Origin: CAVAVT01 sp963592185
GTDB lineage: Bacteria > Bacillota > Negativicutes > Selenomonadales > Selenomonadaceae
Length of the DNA stretch: 29,230 nt
Direction of reading: 5' to 3'
NCBI GenBank assembly: GCA_963592185.1
Contig: CAVAVT010000020.1
Location: forward strand, 1 to 29,230
Positions 7,335 to 14,906 of this stretch are shown in pieces. Made by a program: the position numbers and the translations under genes. The notes beneath the pieces were generated by a model. It searched no databases, was not told the origin of the DNA, and saw only the letters and a program-made list of their open reading frames with translations. Each line of letters opens with the position of its first letter. Position 1 is the first letter of the stretch.

Positions 7335-9371
7335 TTAATTTCTAGTGGTAATGTTGAGCTTAGGCTCAGGCTCATGAACCTGGCTGCCCTCTTCTTCCTC
7401 ATCGGAGGATTTGGATTCAGCTGGCTCTCCAGCGGATGCAGGAGCTGGTGCAGATTCTACAACTGGCAGGTCTTCTTCCCTGTTCAGTGCGTTTTCAAGA
7501 GTCTGAACTCTGTCCTTCATCTCAGGGTCCTCAGGATAATCATCCTGTTTTGGCTTATCTGTGATAACGCCCTTTGTCATAAGCTCTTCAAGCTCAGCAG
7601 CCTCAAGGGTCTCACGCTCAATAAGAGCCTGGGCAATGAGATGCAGCTTGTCAATGTTCTCATTAATAAGCTTTTTACATGCCTCATATGCCTCTTCAAT
7701 GTACTTGCGTACTTCCTTGTCGATTTCGCTGGCAACCTCTTCAGAGTAGTTGCGCTGCTTGCTGATATCTCTGCCAAGGAATACCTGATGGTCCTGGCTT
7801 TCCCCGTAGGTAATAGGACCAAGTACATTGCTCATGCCGTACTGGGTAATCATGCCACGGACAATCTGGGATGCACGCTCAATATCATTGGATGCACCGG
7901 TGCTGATTTCATCCAGCACAATTTCCTCAGCAACACGGCCGGCAAGGAGAGTCTTAAGCTCATCCATCAGCTCAGTTCTTGTGCGGTAGGAACGGTCCTC
8001 CTTAGGAAGCATCAGCGTATATCCGCCAGCACGTCCTCTTGGAATGATTGTAACCTTGTGTACGGGATCCGCATTTGGAAGAAGCATTCCCACCAGAGTA
8101 TGTCCGCCCTCGTGGTATGCTGTAAGTCTCTTTTCCTTGTCGCTCATGACCTTTGACTTGCGCTCAGGTCCAGCAATAACACGCTCGATGGATTCCTCCA
8201 GCTCAGCCATGCCAATCTGCTTCTTGTCACGTCTTGCGGAAAGCAGTGCTGCCTCATTTACAAGGTTGGAAAGGTCCGCACCGGAGAATCCCGGAGTACG
8301 GCGTGCCAGAATATCAAGATCCGCATCCTTGGAAACCGGCTTGCCCTTGGTATGAACCTTCAGGATTGCAAGACGTCCCTTAACATCAGGCTTGTCCACC
8401 ACAATCTGGCGGTCAAAACGGCCTGGACGAAGGAGAGCCGGATCAAGAATATCAGGACGGTTGGTTGCTGCAATAATGATGATTCCCTCATTTGCTGCAA
8501 AACCATCCATTTCAACCAGCAGCTGGTTCAATGTCTGCTCACGCTCGTCATGTCCGCCGCCGAGACCGGCACCACGCTGACGTCCCACAGCATCAATCTC
8601 ATCGATGAATACGATACAGGGGGCATTTTTCTTTGCCTGTTCAAAAAGGTCACGGACACGGGATGCACCTACACCTACGAACATTTCAACAAAGTCTGAA
8701 CCGGAAATGGTGAAGAATGGGACTCCAGCCTCACCGGCAACAGCTTTCGCCAACAAGGTCTTGCCTGTACCCGGAGGGCCAAACAGCAATACGCCCTTGG
8801 GGATACGTGCCCCCAGCTCGTTGAACTTTTTCGGATGCTTCAGGAACTCTACTACCTCTTCAAGCTCCTGCTTTGCCTCATCAGCTCCAGCAACATCGTT
8901 GAATGTTACCTTGGTCTTTCCGCCGCTGGTAAGACGTGCACGGCTTTTGCCAAAGGACATTACACGGCCGCCGCTGCCCTGGGTCTGCTGCATGAAGAAG
9001 AACCATACGCCAACCAGAAGCAAAATAGGAAGCAGAGATGAAAGCACAGAGGACCACCATGGAGGCTCCGGAGGAAGCTCCGCCTTGATGTCCACATTCT
9101 TGTCCTTCAGATTCTGAAGAAGTGTGCTGTCACCATTTGGTGCATTAGGTGTTACAGTGACAAATTCAGTGCCGTCGGAAAGGGTTCCCTTGATAACATT
9201 CTCCATGATGGAAACCTTGGACACATCACCCTGGTCAACCTGCTGCAGGAATTCTGTGTAGTTTATTTCATGCTGTTTCGTAGTGCTTCTATTGGAGAAG
9301 TAGTCAACCATTGATATTATGACTAATATTATCAAGAGATAGAAACCTACGCTTCTTAAGAATTTATTCAA
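7335..9371 (-). CDS. ftsH: ATP-dependent zinc metalloprotease FtsH
   Basis: Membrane-anchored AAA+ protease that degrades misassembled membrane proteins and regulatory proteins as a hexamer. The 678 residues run: transmembrane segment about 8-24, extracytoplasmic region 25-107, transmembrane segment about 109-127, AAA domain with Walker A GPPGTGKT (198-205), Walker B VFIDEID (254-260), arginine-finger region RPGRFDR, then the peptidase domain with zinc motif HEGGH (420-424). The last 40 or so residues are a disordered, glutamate-rich tail. The start is a TTG at 9371 preceded by GGAGG with 7-base spacing; no closer ATG would keep the first membrane segment intact. It follows hpt by 46 bases and ends the operon, the usual hpt-ftsH arrangement of Firmicutes. 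Confidence 0.97.
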   Translation of the reverse strand: MNKFLRSVGFYLLIILVIISMVDYFSNRSTTKQHEINYTEFLQQVDQGDVSKVSIMENVIKGTLSDGTEFVTVTPNAPNGDSTLLQNLKDKNVDIKAELPPEPPWWSSVLSSLLPILLLVGVWFFFMQQTQGSGGRVMSFGKSRARLTSGGKTKVTFNDVAGADEAKQELEEVVEFLKHPKKFNELGARIPKGVLLFGPPGTGKTLLAKAVAGEAGVPFFTISGSDFVEMFVGVGASRVRDLFEQAKKNAPCIVFIDEIDAVGRQRGAGLGGGHDEREQTLNQLLVEMDGFAANEGIIIIAATNRPDILDPALLRPGRFDRQIVVDKPDVKGRLAILKVHTKGKPVSKDADLDILARRTPGFSGADLSNLVNEAALLSARRDKKQIGMAELEESIERVIAGPERKSKVMSDKEKRLTAYHEGGHTLVGMLLPNADPVHKVTIIPRGRAGGYTLMLPKEDRSYRTRTELMDELKTLLAGRVAEEIVLDEISTGASNDIERASQIVRGMITQYGMSNVLGPITYGESQDHQVFLGRDISKQRNYSEEVASEIDKEVRKYIEEAYEACKKLINENIDKLHLIAQALIERETLEAAELEELMTKGVITDKPKQDDYPEDPEMKDRVQTLENALNREEDLPVVESAPAPASAGEPAESKSSDEEEEGSQVHEPEPKLNITTRN

Positions 9372-9417
9372 TCCTTACCCTCCTTATTACCAAATTATTT
9401 ATTCTGTATCTTGTGTA

Positions 9418-9966
9418 TTATTCGCTATAAAGCTCAGACTTAAGAACACCTACATAAGGCAGATTGCGGTATTTCTCCGCATAATCCAGTCCATAGCCTA
9501 CGATGAACTCGTCTGGTATCTCCTTGCACAGGTAGTCAATCTTCACATCCACCTTGCGGCGTGAGGGCTTGCTGAAAAGGGCAGCCAGCTTGACGCTTTT
9601 TGCTCCCTTGTTCTTAAGATAGCCAAGAAGATAATTCATGGTTGTACCAGAGTCGATAATATCCTCGATAACAATAACATTTTTGCCAGTGATATCATAG
9701 TCTAAATCCTTCAGGATTTTAACACTGCCTGAGGTTTCTGTGCCGCTTCCATAGCTGGAGGCAATCATGAAGTCCAGCTGTACAGGAACATCAATGGCAC
9801 GAACAAGGTCTGCAAAAAATACTACAGCACCCTTCAGGATACCGATGGCAAATATTTCCTGACCTGCATAATCCTCAGTAATGCGGGCTCCCAACTCCTT
9901 TACCATGGCCTGAATCTGTTCCTCATTATAAAAAATTTTTTCGATATCGTCTCTCATGGCGCTCAT
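9418..9966 (-). CDS. hpt: Hypoxanthine phosphoribosyltransferase
   Basis: Purine salvage: transfers phosphoribose from PRPP to hypoxanthine or guanine. With the start at 9966 (MSAMRDD) the protein has 182 residues, typical for the family. AGAGG lies 8 bases upstream; the longer frame to 9987 would start inside tilS and include the ribosome site. The PRPP-binding motif is VIVIEDIIDSGTT (about 97-109). LKGAVVFFADL and a late YGLDYAEKYRNLPYVG, which contacts the base, are also present. It sits 17 bases after tilS, an arrangement conserved from Bacillus to Clostridia. In some relatives HprT and TilS interact to regulate ftsH; that is family knowledge, not seen here. Confidence 0.96.
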   Translation of the reverse strand: MSAMRDDIEKIFYNEEQIQAMVKELGARITEDYAGQEIFAIGILKGAVVFFADLVRAIDVPVQLDFMIASSYGSGTETSGSVKILKDLDYDITGKNVIVIEDIIDSGTTMNYLLGYLKNKGAKSVKLAALFSKPSRRKVDVKIDYLCKEIPDEFIVGYGLDYAEKYRNLPYVGVLKSELYSE

Positions 9967-9983
9967 TTTATTATCCTCTTTTC

Positions 9984-11408
9984 TCATGAATTATATATGA
10001 AATTGATATATAAAAATCTTTTTGTATTGCTGTCAGGCATAGCCGTAATGCTTCTCCGAACTCCGGCAGCCCACAAAATACGTCCATCACTGTCGGCCAG
10101 TATGGGGATTCTGTCCCGTTCATCCCTTGGAATCTTGCTGTCGGTAAATACATCCTTCAGCTTTTTGTGCCCCACCTTCAGCTCTATCCTGTCTCCCGGC
10201 TGACGGGTTCGCAGCACCAGCGGCTCACTAACCTTGTCCAGGTCAATCAGGGTTTCCTCAGCCTCAAGACTGCGGCTTAATGGAGCATCTAAAATTTCCG
10301 AAATAAAGCCCCTGCCACAAAATTTTATTGCTTTTAACGGCTTAAATACAATAATACTGTTTTTTTTCAAATTATCCTGCTTTAATTCTTCAGTAAATTG
10401 TTTTAAAACAGCATCTCCGTACTGGATAATGAGCCTTATACCATGTGGATATTCGCCTTCGGCTCCATTGTCCCCGGATAAAATAAGCCCTTCCATAAGC
10501 TTGAAATGTTTCAGTGAAAAGCCCTCTGCATGTCCAAGAATTTTTTCAACGGCACATCTTAGAACCCTTCCACGGACAGCCTCAGGCTGTTCTCTAAAAA
10601 CATCTCGGTTTATACGGAGAAAATCTTTTTTATCTTCAGAACCTATAAGCTTTTTCAGCCTGTCCTGAACCTCCGCCTCAATGAAGGATTCATCCTCCCT
10701 GGCAAGGTCCGCAAGGCGGCATAACGCCCCCTCCACATCAGGGTTGTATTCCCTCAGTGTCGGCATAAGCTCAAGGCGGATACGGTTTCGGGTACAGTCA
10801 GCAATATCATTGGTGGCATCCCTTCTAGGCACGATGCCCTGCTCGGCGCAAAAGCTTTCCAAAATGCTCTTGGGCGCAAATAAAAGAGGGCGAACCAAAA
10901 TGCCCTGCTTTGGACGGATGCCTGAAAGTCCCTTTAAACCGCTGCCTCTAAGTATGTGCTGAAGCACGGTTTCCGCCTGATCCCCACGGTGATGTGCCGT
11001 GGCGATTACAGCATTTCCAAGGCTTTCTGCCAGCCGGTAAAGGAAGCCGTAGCGGAGTTCCCGTGCGGCGGTTTCCAGTGAAAGCTTATGGTCCTCCGCC
11101 CACTGGGGAACATTTCCTGACTCCATGTAAAAGGGAATATTTTTTTCACAGCAAAAATCCCTGACGAACTCCGCATCCACCTTGGATTCATCACCACGAA
11201 TTCCATGCTCGTAATGGGCAACGCATAGCTTGATATTCTCCTTTGGCGCAAGCTGCCTGAGAAGCTCCACCAACGCCATGGAGTCCGGACCCCCTGAACA
11301 GGCTGCTATCACAGTCTGTTCAGCTTCAAAAAGCTCATGCCCAGAGCTGTATTTTCTCATTGCCAAAAGCAAAAAAGCACTCCCTTCAGAGTGCTTTTGA
11401 AAGTCCAT
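9984..11408 (-). CDS. tilS: tRNA(Ile)-lysidine synthase
   Basis: Attaches lysine to C34 of the CAU-anticodon tRNA(Ile), changing it from Met to Ile decoding; an essential step. The N-type ATP pyrophosphatase P-loop SGGPDS is near the N-terminus, followed by AHYEHGIRGDES, TAHHRGDQAET and RPLL. A substrate-binding middle and a TilS C-terminal domain (RTRQPGDRI...KKLKDVFTDSKIP) follow. The start is uncertain. The ATG at 11408 shares a base with the yabR stop (TGATG) and could be translated by coupling. The ATG at 11360 (MRKYSS, 458 residues) gives the usual family N-terminus but has no clear ribosome site. A strong terminator hairpin (11373-11398) lies between the two. Confidence 0.93.
   Translation of the reverse strand: MDFQKHSEGSAFLLLAMRKYSSGHELFEAEQTVIAACSGGPDSMALVELLRQLAPKENIKLCVAHYEHGIRGDESKVDAEFVRDFCCEKNIPFYMESGNVPQWAEDHKLSLETAARELRYGFLYRLAESLGNAVIATAHHRGDQAETVLQHILRGSGLKGLSGIRPKQGILVRPLLFAPKSILESFCAEQGIVPRRDATNDIADCTRNRIRLELMPTLREYNPDVEGALCRLADLAREDESFIEAEVQDRLKKLIGSEDKKDFLRINRDVFREQPEAVRGRVLRCAVEKILGHAEGFSLKHFKLMEGLILSGDNGAEGEYPHGIRLIIQYGDAVLKQFTEELKQDNLKKNSIIVFKPLKAIKFCGRGFISEILDAPLSRSLEAEETLIDLDKVSEPLVLRTRQPGDRIELKVGHKKLKDVFTDSKIPRDERDRIPILADSDGRILWAAGVRRSITAMPDSNTKRFLYINFIYNS
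11373..11398 (-). terminator. Terminator or attenuator hairpin between yabR and tilS
   Basis: A perfect 10-bp inverted repeat (arms AAAAGCACTC and GAGTGCTTTT, 6-base loop) is followed on the minus strand by six T residues in total. It has the full form of an intrinsic terminator, yet lies 10 bases beyond the yabR stop and inside the first codons of the longer tilS frame. It may end part of the yabR transcripts and limit tilS-hpt-ftsH. Confidence 0.75.
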
Positions 11409-11908
11409 CAATCAGAGCGGCGGGCGCCACGGCCCCCACGCTTAGAGTCGGTTTTGCGACGGAGGGTAGTCAGTCTCTCGTCACTGTCCTTCAAAAACTT
11501 TGACAGCTTGTCTTCAAAGGAAGCTGTACTGTTGTTGAAGCGATTACCGGCTGATCTGCGGAAATCTCCACCACCCTGTCCACGGAATGAGGAGGAACGA
11601 TTGAAGCTTGGACGGCCCTGACCGGATGCCTGGCTTGGTCCATGGGAATGGGACTGCTGAGCTTCAGGCTTTTTTTCCTGGGTCTGCTTTATGGACAAAC
11701 CAATTTTTCCGCGCTCATCTATTGTAAGAACCTTAACCTTGACCTTATCTTTTTCCTTCAGAAAATCATGGACATCCTTTACATAAACATCCGCAACCTC
11801 TGAGATATGTACAAGACCTGTTTTGCCTTCGGGCAATTCAATGAATGCACCGAAATTAGTGATGCCGGTGACTACGCCCTCAACAACACTGCCAACTTCA
11901 ATGGACAA
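11408..11908 (-). CDS. yabR: S1-domain RNA-binding protein (YabR/GSP13 type)
   Basis: Small RNA-binding protein with one S1 domain (about residues 2-75: VGSVVEGVVTGITNFGAFIELPEGKTGLVHISEV...KVKVLTIDERGKIGLSIKQ), similar to B. subtilis YabR and the ribosome-associated GSP13. Start: a TTG at 11908 with GGAGG 7 bases upstream; the frame extends further upstream but those residues (many Cys) look non-coding and cover the promoter. This gives 166 residues. The C-terminal half is low complexity, rich in Gly, Arg, Ser, Gln and Asn (SSFRGQGGGDFRRS), probably disordered and RNA-binding, and ends in basic RGGRGARRSD. It is the first gene behind the promoter at 11948-11977. It sits between divIC and tilS as in Bacillus. 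Confidence 0.9.
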   Translation of the reverse strand: MSIEVGSVVEGVVTGITNFGAFIELPEGKTGLVHISEVADVYVKDVHDFLKEKDKVKVKVLTIDERGKIGLSIKQTQEKKPEAQQSHSHGPSQASGQGRPSFNRSSSFRGQGGGDFRRSAGNRFNNSTASFEDKLSKFLKDSDERLTTLRRKTDSKRGGRGARRSD

Positions 11909-11947
11909 ATTACTTCCTCCTCTTAGAAAACATACATTACAAAGCTC

Positions 11948-11977
11948 ATTATACATTTCACAAATTATAAGTGTCAA
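11948..11977 (-). promoter_or_regulatory. Strong sigma-A promoter for yabR-tilS-hpt-ftsH
   Basis: On the minus strand, a perfect TTGACA (11972-11977) and a perfect TATAAT (11948-11953) are separated by 18 bases. The expected start near 11941 gives a leader of about 33 bases with GGAGG before the TTG of yabR. This is the best promoter match in the window. Confidence 0.75.
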
Positions 11978-12006
11978 GAACTATACAGCATTTACCACAA
12001 AAATGA

Positions 12007-12032
12007 CCGTTGCTATCTAAAAAAAGCAACGG
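12007..12032 (-). terminator. Terminator after divIC
   Basis: Arms CCGTTGCT (12007-12014) and AGCAACGG (12025-12032) are perfectly complementary with a 10-base loop. A T5 run follows on the minus strand after a few bases. It starts 13 bases beyond the divIC stop and separates divIC from the yabR promoter. Confidence 0.7.
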
Positions 12033-12045
12033 CCGCAAAAGCTAT

Positions 12046-12342
12046 TTATTTTTTCTGATAAATGTAGGGCATTTCGCCCTCTCTGGTCATTCCAAGTTCC
12101 TCACGGGCAATCTTCTCAATGTATTCCAAATTGTTCAGATTTTCCTTTTCCTTAAGAAGCTTTTCGTTTTCCTTCTGGGCATTGGCAAGACGGACCTTTG
12201 CCGCCTCAGTATCCGCCTTAAGTGTATTAAGGTTGGTCTGCTGCACAAAGAATACATAGGCAAAATAGCCGCAGATGCACAACAACAAAACCAGAAACCA
12301 GTTCAGTCTCCGTTTTGAACTTCTGCTGCGCATTTCACTCAC
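12046..12342 (-). CDS. divIC: Septum formation initiator protein (DivIC/FtsB family)
   Basis: Bitopic division protein that bridges FtsL and FtsQ/DivIB in the divisome. The 98 residues show a short basic cytoplasmic end (RSRSSKRR), one membrane segment (about 15-34), a coiled coil (about 37-75: heptads of Leu/Ala with Lys/Glu) and the conserved family end YIEKIAREELGMTREGE. The start is probably the GTG at 12342, with GGAAGGAAG about 8 bases upstream. An in-frame ATG at 12333 is the alternative but lies too far from that site. It lies downstream of the glycosyltransferase and just before yabR, the position of divIC in Bacillus and Clostridia. DivIC and FtsB cannot be told apart from sequence alone. 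Confidence 0.9.
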   Translation of the reverse strand: MSEMRSRSSKRRLNWFLVLLLCICGYFAYVFFVQQTNLNTLKADTEAAKVRLANAQKENEKLLKEKENLNNLEYIEKIAREELGMTREGEMPYIYQKK

Positions 12343-12425
12343 TTTGCATACTTCCTTCCCAGTTTAGAGCACTTATCTTTCTGCATATTGATAACCGCCT
12401 GATAATATATAATTTTACATGGATT

Positions 12426-13598
12426 TCAGCGACTTTTCAATGCTTCACCAATATAATCGGCAATTTTTTCAGCTGCCTCCGGCCGTCTCCACAGCATAGC
12501 AGCCTTTCTCATGTCCTCAAGGGCATTTGGATGCTCCAAAAGCTCCCTGACCTTGGCTCCCAGTTCGTCATCGGAACGAACCCAGGCAGCAGTACCGCAC
12601 TGGGCAAAATACTCCGCATTGTCCGTCTCCGGTCCCGGAATTGGCTCGTGAAGCAGTATGGGCAGTCCGCAGGACATAGCCTCAGTAATGGTCAGCGCCC
12701 CGGGCTTGCTGATGAGCAGCGAGGAAACCATCATGAGCTTATGAACCATATCCGTATATCCGTAGACCCTTATATCGTGATGGGAGCTGGGGATGAACGC
12801 CTGTACCTGGGATAGAAGCTTCTGATTTTTCCCTGCCACAACGATTATCTGTACATCCTTTTTTAAATCCTCCAGAGCCTTCAGCGCCACATCCATGCCT
12901 CCAAGACCAAGTCCGCCGCCCATGATAAGAAGGACAGGCTTGGACGAATCAAGCTTCAGCTCCTGGAAAAGTTTTTCCCGAGACTCCATGTGCACAAATT
13001 CTCTTCCCACAGGGATTCCCACAGGATAAAGGGTATCCTCAGGCAGTCCGTGGTCCATAAGGTCTTTGCACATATCCCTGCGTGCCACAAAGTACTGGTC
13101 AACCCTTTTGTACACCCACATCTGATGAACCGAGTAATCTGTAATCACCACATCTGAAAGAAAATCCTCATCAGTTCCCTTTACATAGAGCTTCAGCTGT
13201 GAAGCCGCCCCGGAGGGAAATGGATGGGTGCAGATAACCGCATCCGGCCTGTATTTTCTCACCAGCTTTCTCATGTCCCGTGCCATGATGAAATTCAAAA
13301 ATGCCTGAATGATTCCACCGCCGGTACGGTTTCCGGTGAATCTATACATAAGCTCATACAGATTCGGCACGAACTTGAGCATGGTAAGATAGCTCCACTT
13401 CATGAAGGCATTTACCAGGGATACGCTGACAGTTGTAAAATCTACCATGTTTACCGAGGCATCAGGATATTTTATTTTCAACGCCTCAGCCACTGAGGAT
13501 GCCGCCTTTATATGTCCGGAGCCAATGGATGCTGTAACCAGTAAAAAACTTTTGGGTTTTTCCTGGCTCTCCGGCTTTATGACACTCTCCTGTTCCAT
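12426..13598 (-). CDS. MGDG synthase/UgtP-family diacylglycerol glycosyltransferase
   Basis: GT28-type glycosyltransferase with the MGDG-synthase N-terminal domain. Relatives transfer glucose or galactose from UDP-sugar to diacylglycerol at the inner face of the membrane, giving glycolipids or lipid anchors. The 390 residues begin with the family motif TASIGSGHIKAASSVAEAL (about 22-40). They continue with VVITDYSVHQMWVYKRVDQYFV, then the C-terminal nucleotide-sugar domain: LLIMGGGLGLGG, VVAGKN, VYGYTDMVHKLMMVSSLLISKPG and TEAMSCGLPILLHEPIPGPETDNAEYF. The ATG has AAGGGA upstream and there is a promoter at 13634-13662. It precedes divIC by 83 bases. In B. subtilis UgtP also couples nutrient state to cell division; proximity to divIC is suggestive but unproven. 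The acceptor lipid is unknown. Confidence 0.85.
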   Translation of the reverse strand: MEQESVIKPESQEKPKSFLLVTASIGSGHIKAASSVAEALKIKYPDASVNMVDFTTVSVSLVNAFMKWSYLTMLKFVPNLYELMYRFTGNRTGGGIIQAFLNFIMARDMRKLVRKYRPDAVICTHPFPSGAASQLKLYVKGTDEDFLSDVVITDYSVHQMWVYKRVDQYFVARRDMCKDLMDHGLPEDTLYPVGIPVGREFVHMESREKLFQELKLDSSKPVLLIMGGGLGLGGMDVALKALEDLKKDVQIIVVAGKNQKLLSQVQAFIPSSHHDIRVYGYTDMVHKLMMVSSLLISKPGALTITEAMSCGLPILLHEPIPGPETDNAEYFAQCGTAAWVRSDDELGAKVRELLEHPNALEDMRKAAMLWRRPEAAEKIADYIGEALKSR

Positions 13599-13633
13599 GC
13601 TAAATCCCTTCTACATCAAAAAATCTTAATTTA

Positions 13634-13662
13634 ATTTTATGCAAAATATGGGACCTCGTCAA
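13634..13662 (-). promoter_or_regulatory. Sigma-A-type promoter for the glycosyltransferase-divIC unit
   Basis: On the minus strand, TTGACG (13657-13662) and TAAAAT (13634-13639) are 17 bases apart. It lies in the 74-base gap before the glycosyltransferase ATG, with a leader of about 28 bases. Confidence 0.55.
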
Positions 13663-13672
13663 CATTGCCCCT

Positions 13673-14431
13673 TCAGGCGGTAATTCCACCGTCCACAGTC
13701 CATGCCGCCCCCGTCACAAAGGAAGCCTTGTCAGAGGCAAGAAAAACTATCACATTGGCGACTTCCTCAGGAGAAGCAATCCGCCCCAGAGGGTACACTG
13801 AGGACATGGTGCTAAGCGCCGCCTCCCGTCCTGCCGGATCCTCCTGCAGCTGCTTTTCCGTTAATGGGGTCAGCACATCCCCGGGGCAGACACAGTTCAT
13901 CCGTATGCCATAGGGTGCCAGCTCCAGCGCTGAAGCCTTTGTAAAGCCCAGCACCGCACTCTTTGAGGCACAGTATGTGCTGCAGAAATAATTTCCATGA
14001 AGTGCCGCATCCGAGGCAACATTCACAATACTTCCTCCATGACCCTGCTGCTTCATCTCACGAACAGCGTACTTAGTCATAAAGCAAGTTCCCCTGACAT
14101 TAACCGCCATCATTCTGTCAAAGGCTTCCTCCTCCAGATCCTCCACAGCCCCTTCGCCGTAAATTCCTGCGGAATTAATCAATATATCTATGCGGCCAAA
14201 TCTATTTATAATTTCTTCCAGGGCTTTTCTGCACATCTCAGCATCAGCCACATCCCCAGAAAAAAAATGGACGTTTTCGCTAAGCTCGCCAAGCTCCTCC
14301 AGTGCCCTTGCTCCCCGTTCCGGGTCACGTCCCATGAGCATGACTTTAGCACCTTCCATGAGCAGCTGTCTGGCTGCTGCCAGTCCTATCCCAGCTGTTC
14401 CCCCTGTTATCAGTGCAACCTTTCCCTTCAT
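13673..14431 (-). CDS. Short-chain dehydrogenase/reductase (SDR), classical type
   Basis: NAD(P)-dependent oxidoreductase with a Rossmann fold; the substrate is not recognisable. With the start at 14431 (MKGKVAL, GGGGGAG 5 bases upstream) it has 252 residues, normal for the classical family. Visible are the cofactor motif TGGTAGIG (9-16), DV after the third strand, the NSAG motif, the catalytic Ser in NVASDAA, the YxxxK active site (YCASK), the PG motif (CPGDV) and the C-terminal VTGAAWTVDGG. The frame extends upstream to 14509, but that part lies over the hup terminator and is not real coding. It resembles glucose 1-dehydrogenase or 3-oxoacyl-ACP reductase-like enzymes, without a clear assignment. 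It is a non-core insertion in an otherwise conserved cluster. Confidence 0.9.
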   Translation of the reverse strand: MKGKVALITGGTAGIGLAAARQLLMEGAKVMLMGRDPERGARALEELGELSENVHFFSGDVADAEMCRKALEEIINRFGRIDILINSAGIYGEGAVEDLEEEAFDRMMAVNVRGTCFMTKYAVREMKQQGHGGSIVNVASDAALHGNYFCSTYCASKSAVLGFTKASALELAPYGIRMNCVCPGDVLTPLTEKQLQEDPAGREAALSTMSSVYPLGRIASPEEVANVIVFLASDKASFVTGAAWTVDGGITA

Positions 14432-14451
14432 CCGGCTCCCCCTTTGCTTGT

Positions 14452-14488
14452 AAAAAAAACTGCTGCATGAGTCAGACTCACACAGCAG
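14452..14488 (-). terminator. Terminator of hup
   Basis: Arms CTGCTG (14460-14465) and CAGCAG (14483-14488) plus an inner ACTCA/TGAGT pairing form a long hairpin with one small internal mismatch. It is followed on the minus strand by eight T residues (complement of 14452-14459). It lies 22 bases beyond the hup stop and upstream of the SDR start. Confidence 0.88.
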
Positions 14489-14509
14489 CTTTCCTGCCTT
14501 AATAGGCAA

Positions 14510-14785
14510 TTACTTGTTTACGGCATCCTTAAGAGCCTTGCCTGCCTTGAATACAGGATTCTTGGAAGCAGGAATCTCAATTTCCTTGCCAGTCTGAGGA
14601 TTGCGGCCAGTGCGAGCTGCACGGTCCTTAACCTCGAAGGTACCGAATCCAATCATCTGTACCTTGTCGCCCTCAACAAGAGCTTCTTCAATGCTGGAGA
14701 AAATTGCGCTTACAGCCTTTTCTGCATCTTTTTTAGTCAGGCTTGCCTTTTCTGCTACCTTTGCTACCAATTCAGATTTGTTCAT
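14510..14785 (-). CDS. hup: HU family DNA-binding protein
   Basis: Nucleoid-associated protein that bends and compacts DNA as a dimer. The 91 residues are full length: MNKSELVAKVAEKASLTKKDAEKAV helical start, IGFGTFEVKDRAARTGRNPQTGKEIEIPASKNPVFKAGKALKDAVN, with the RTGRNPQTG DNA-binding beta arm and the intercalating proline in the arm. The ATG has GGGAGG 8 bases upstream. It follows mazG after a 121-base AT-rich spacer and has a strong terminator, so it is probably transcribed mainly on its own. The mazG-hup neighbourhood is typical of Clostridia and Negativicutes. Confidence 0.97.
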   Translation of the reverse strand: MNKSELVAKVAEKASLTKKDAEKAVSAIFSSIEEALVEGDKVQMIGFGTFEVKDRAARTGRNPQTGKEIEIPASKNPVFKAGKALKDAVNK

Positions 14786-14906
14786 TAGAGTAACCTCCCT
14801 TGATTCTTCTACGTCGCTAATATTCTCTATTGTTTCTGTATTTCCTTCTTTGATTTTGCAAATTTATAAAAAAAATGCCCTTTTTTTGAAAAAAACTGGA
14901 AAAAAT

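Noticed and set aside
14434..14509. N-terminal extension of the SDR
   Set aside because: The extra 26 residues are read through the hup terminator and are rich in Cys and Ser; the ATG at 14431 has a good ribosome site and gives the normal SDR N-terminus.
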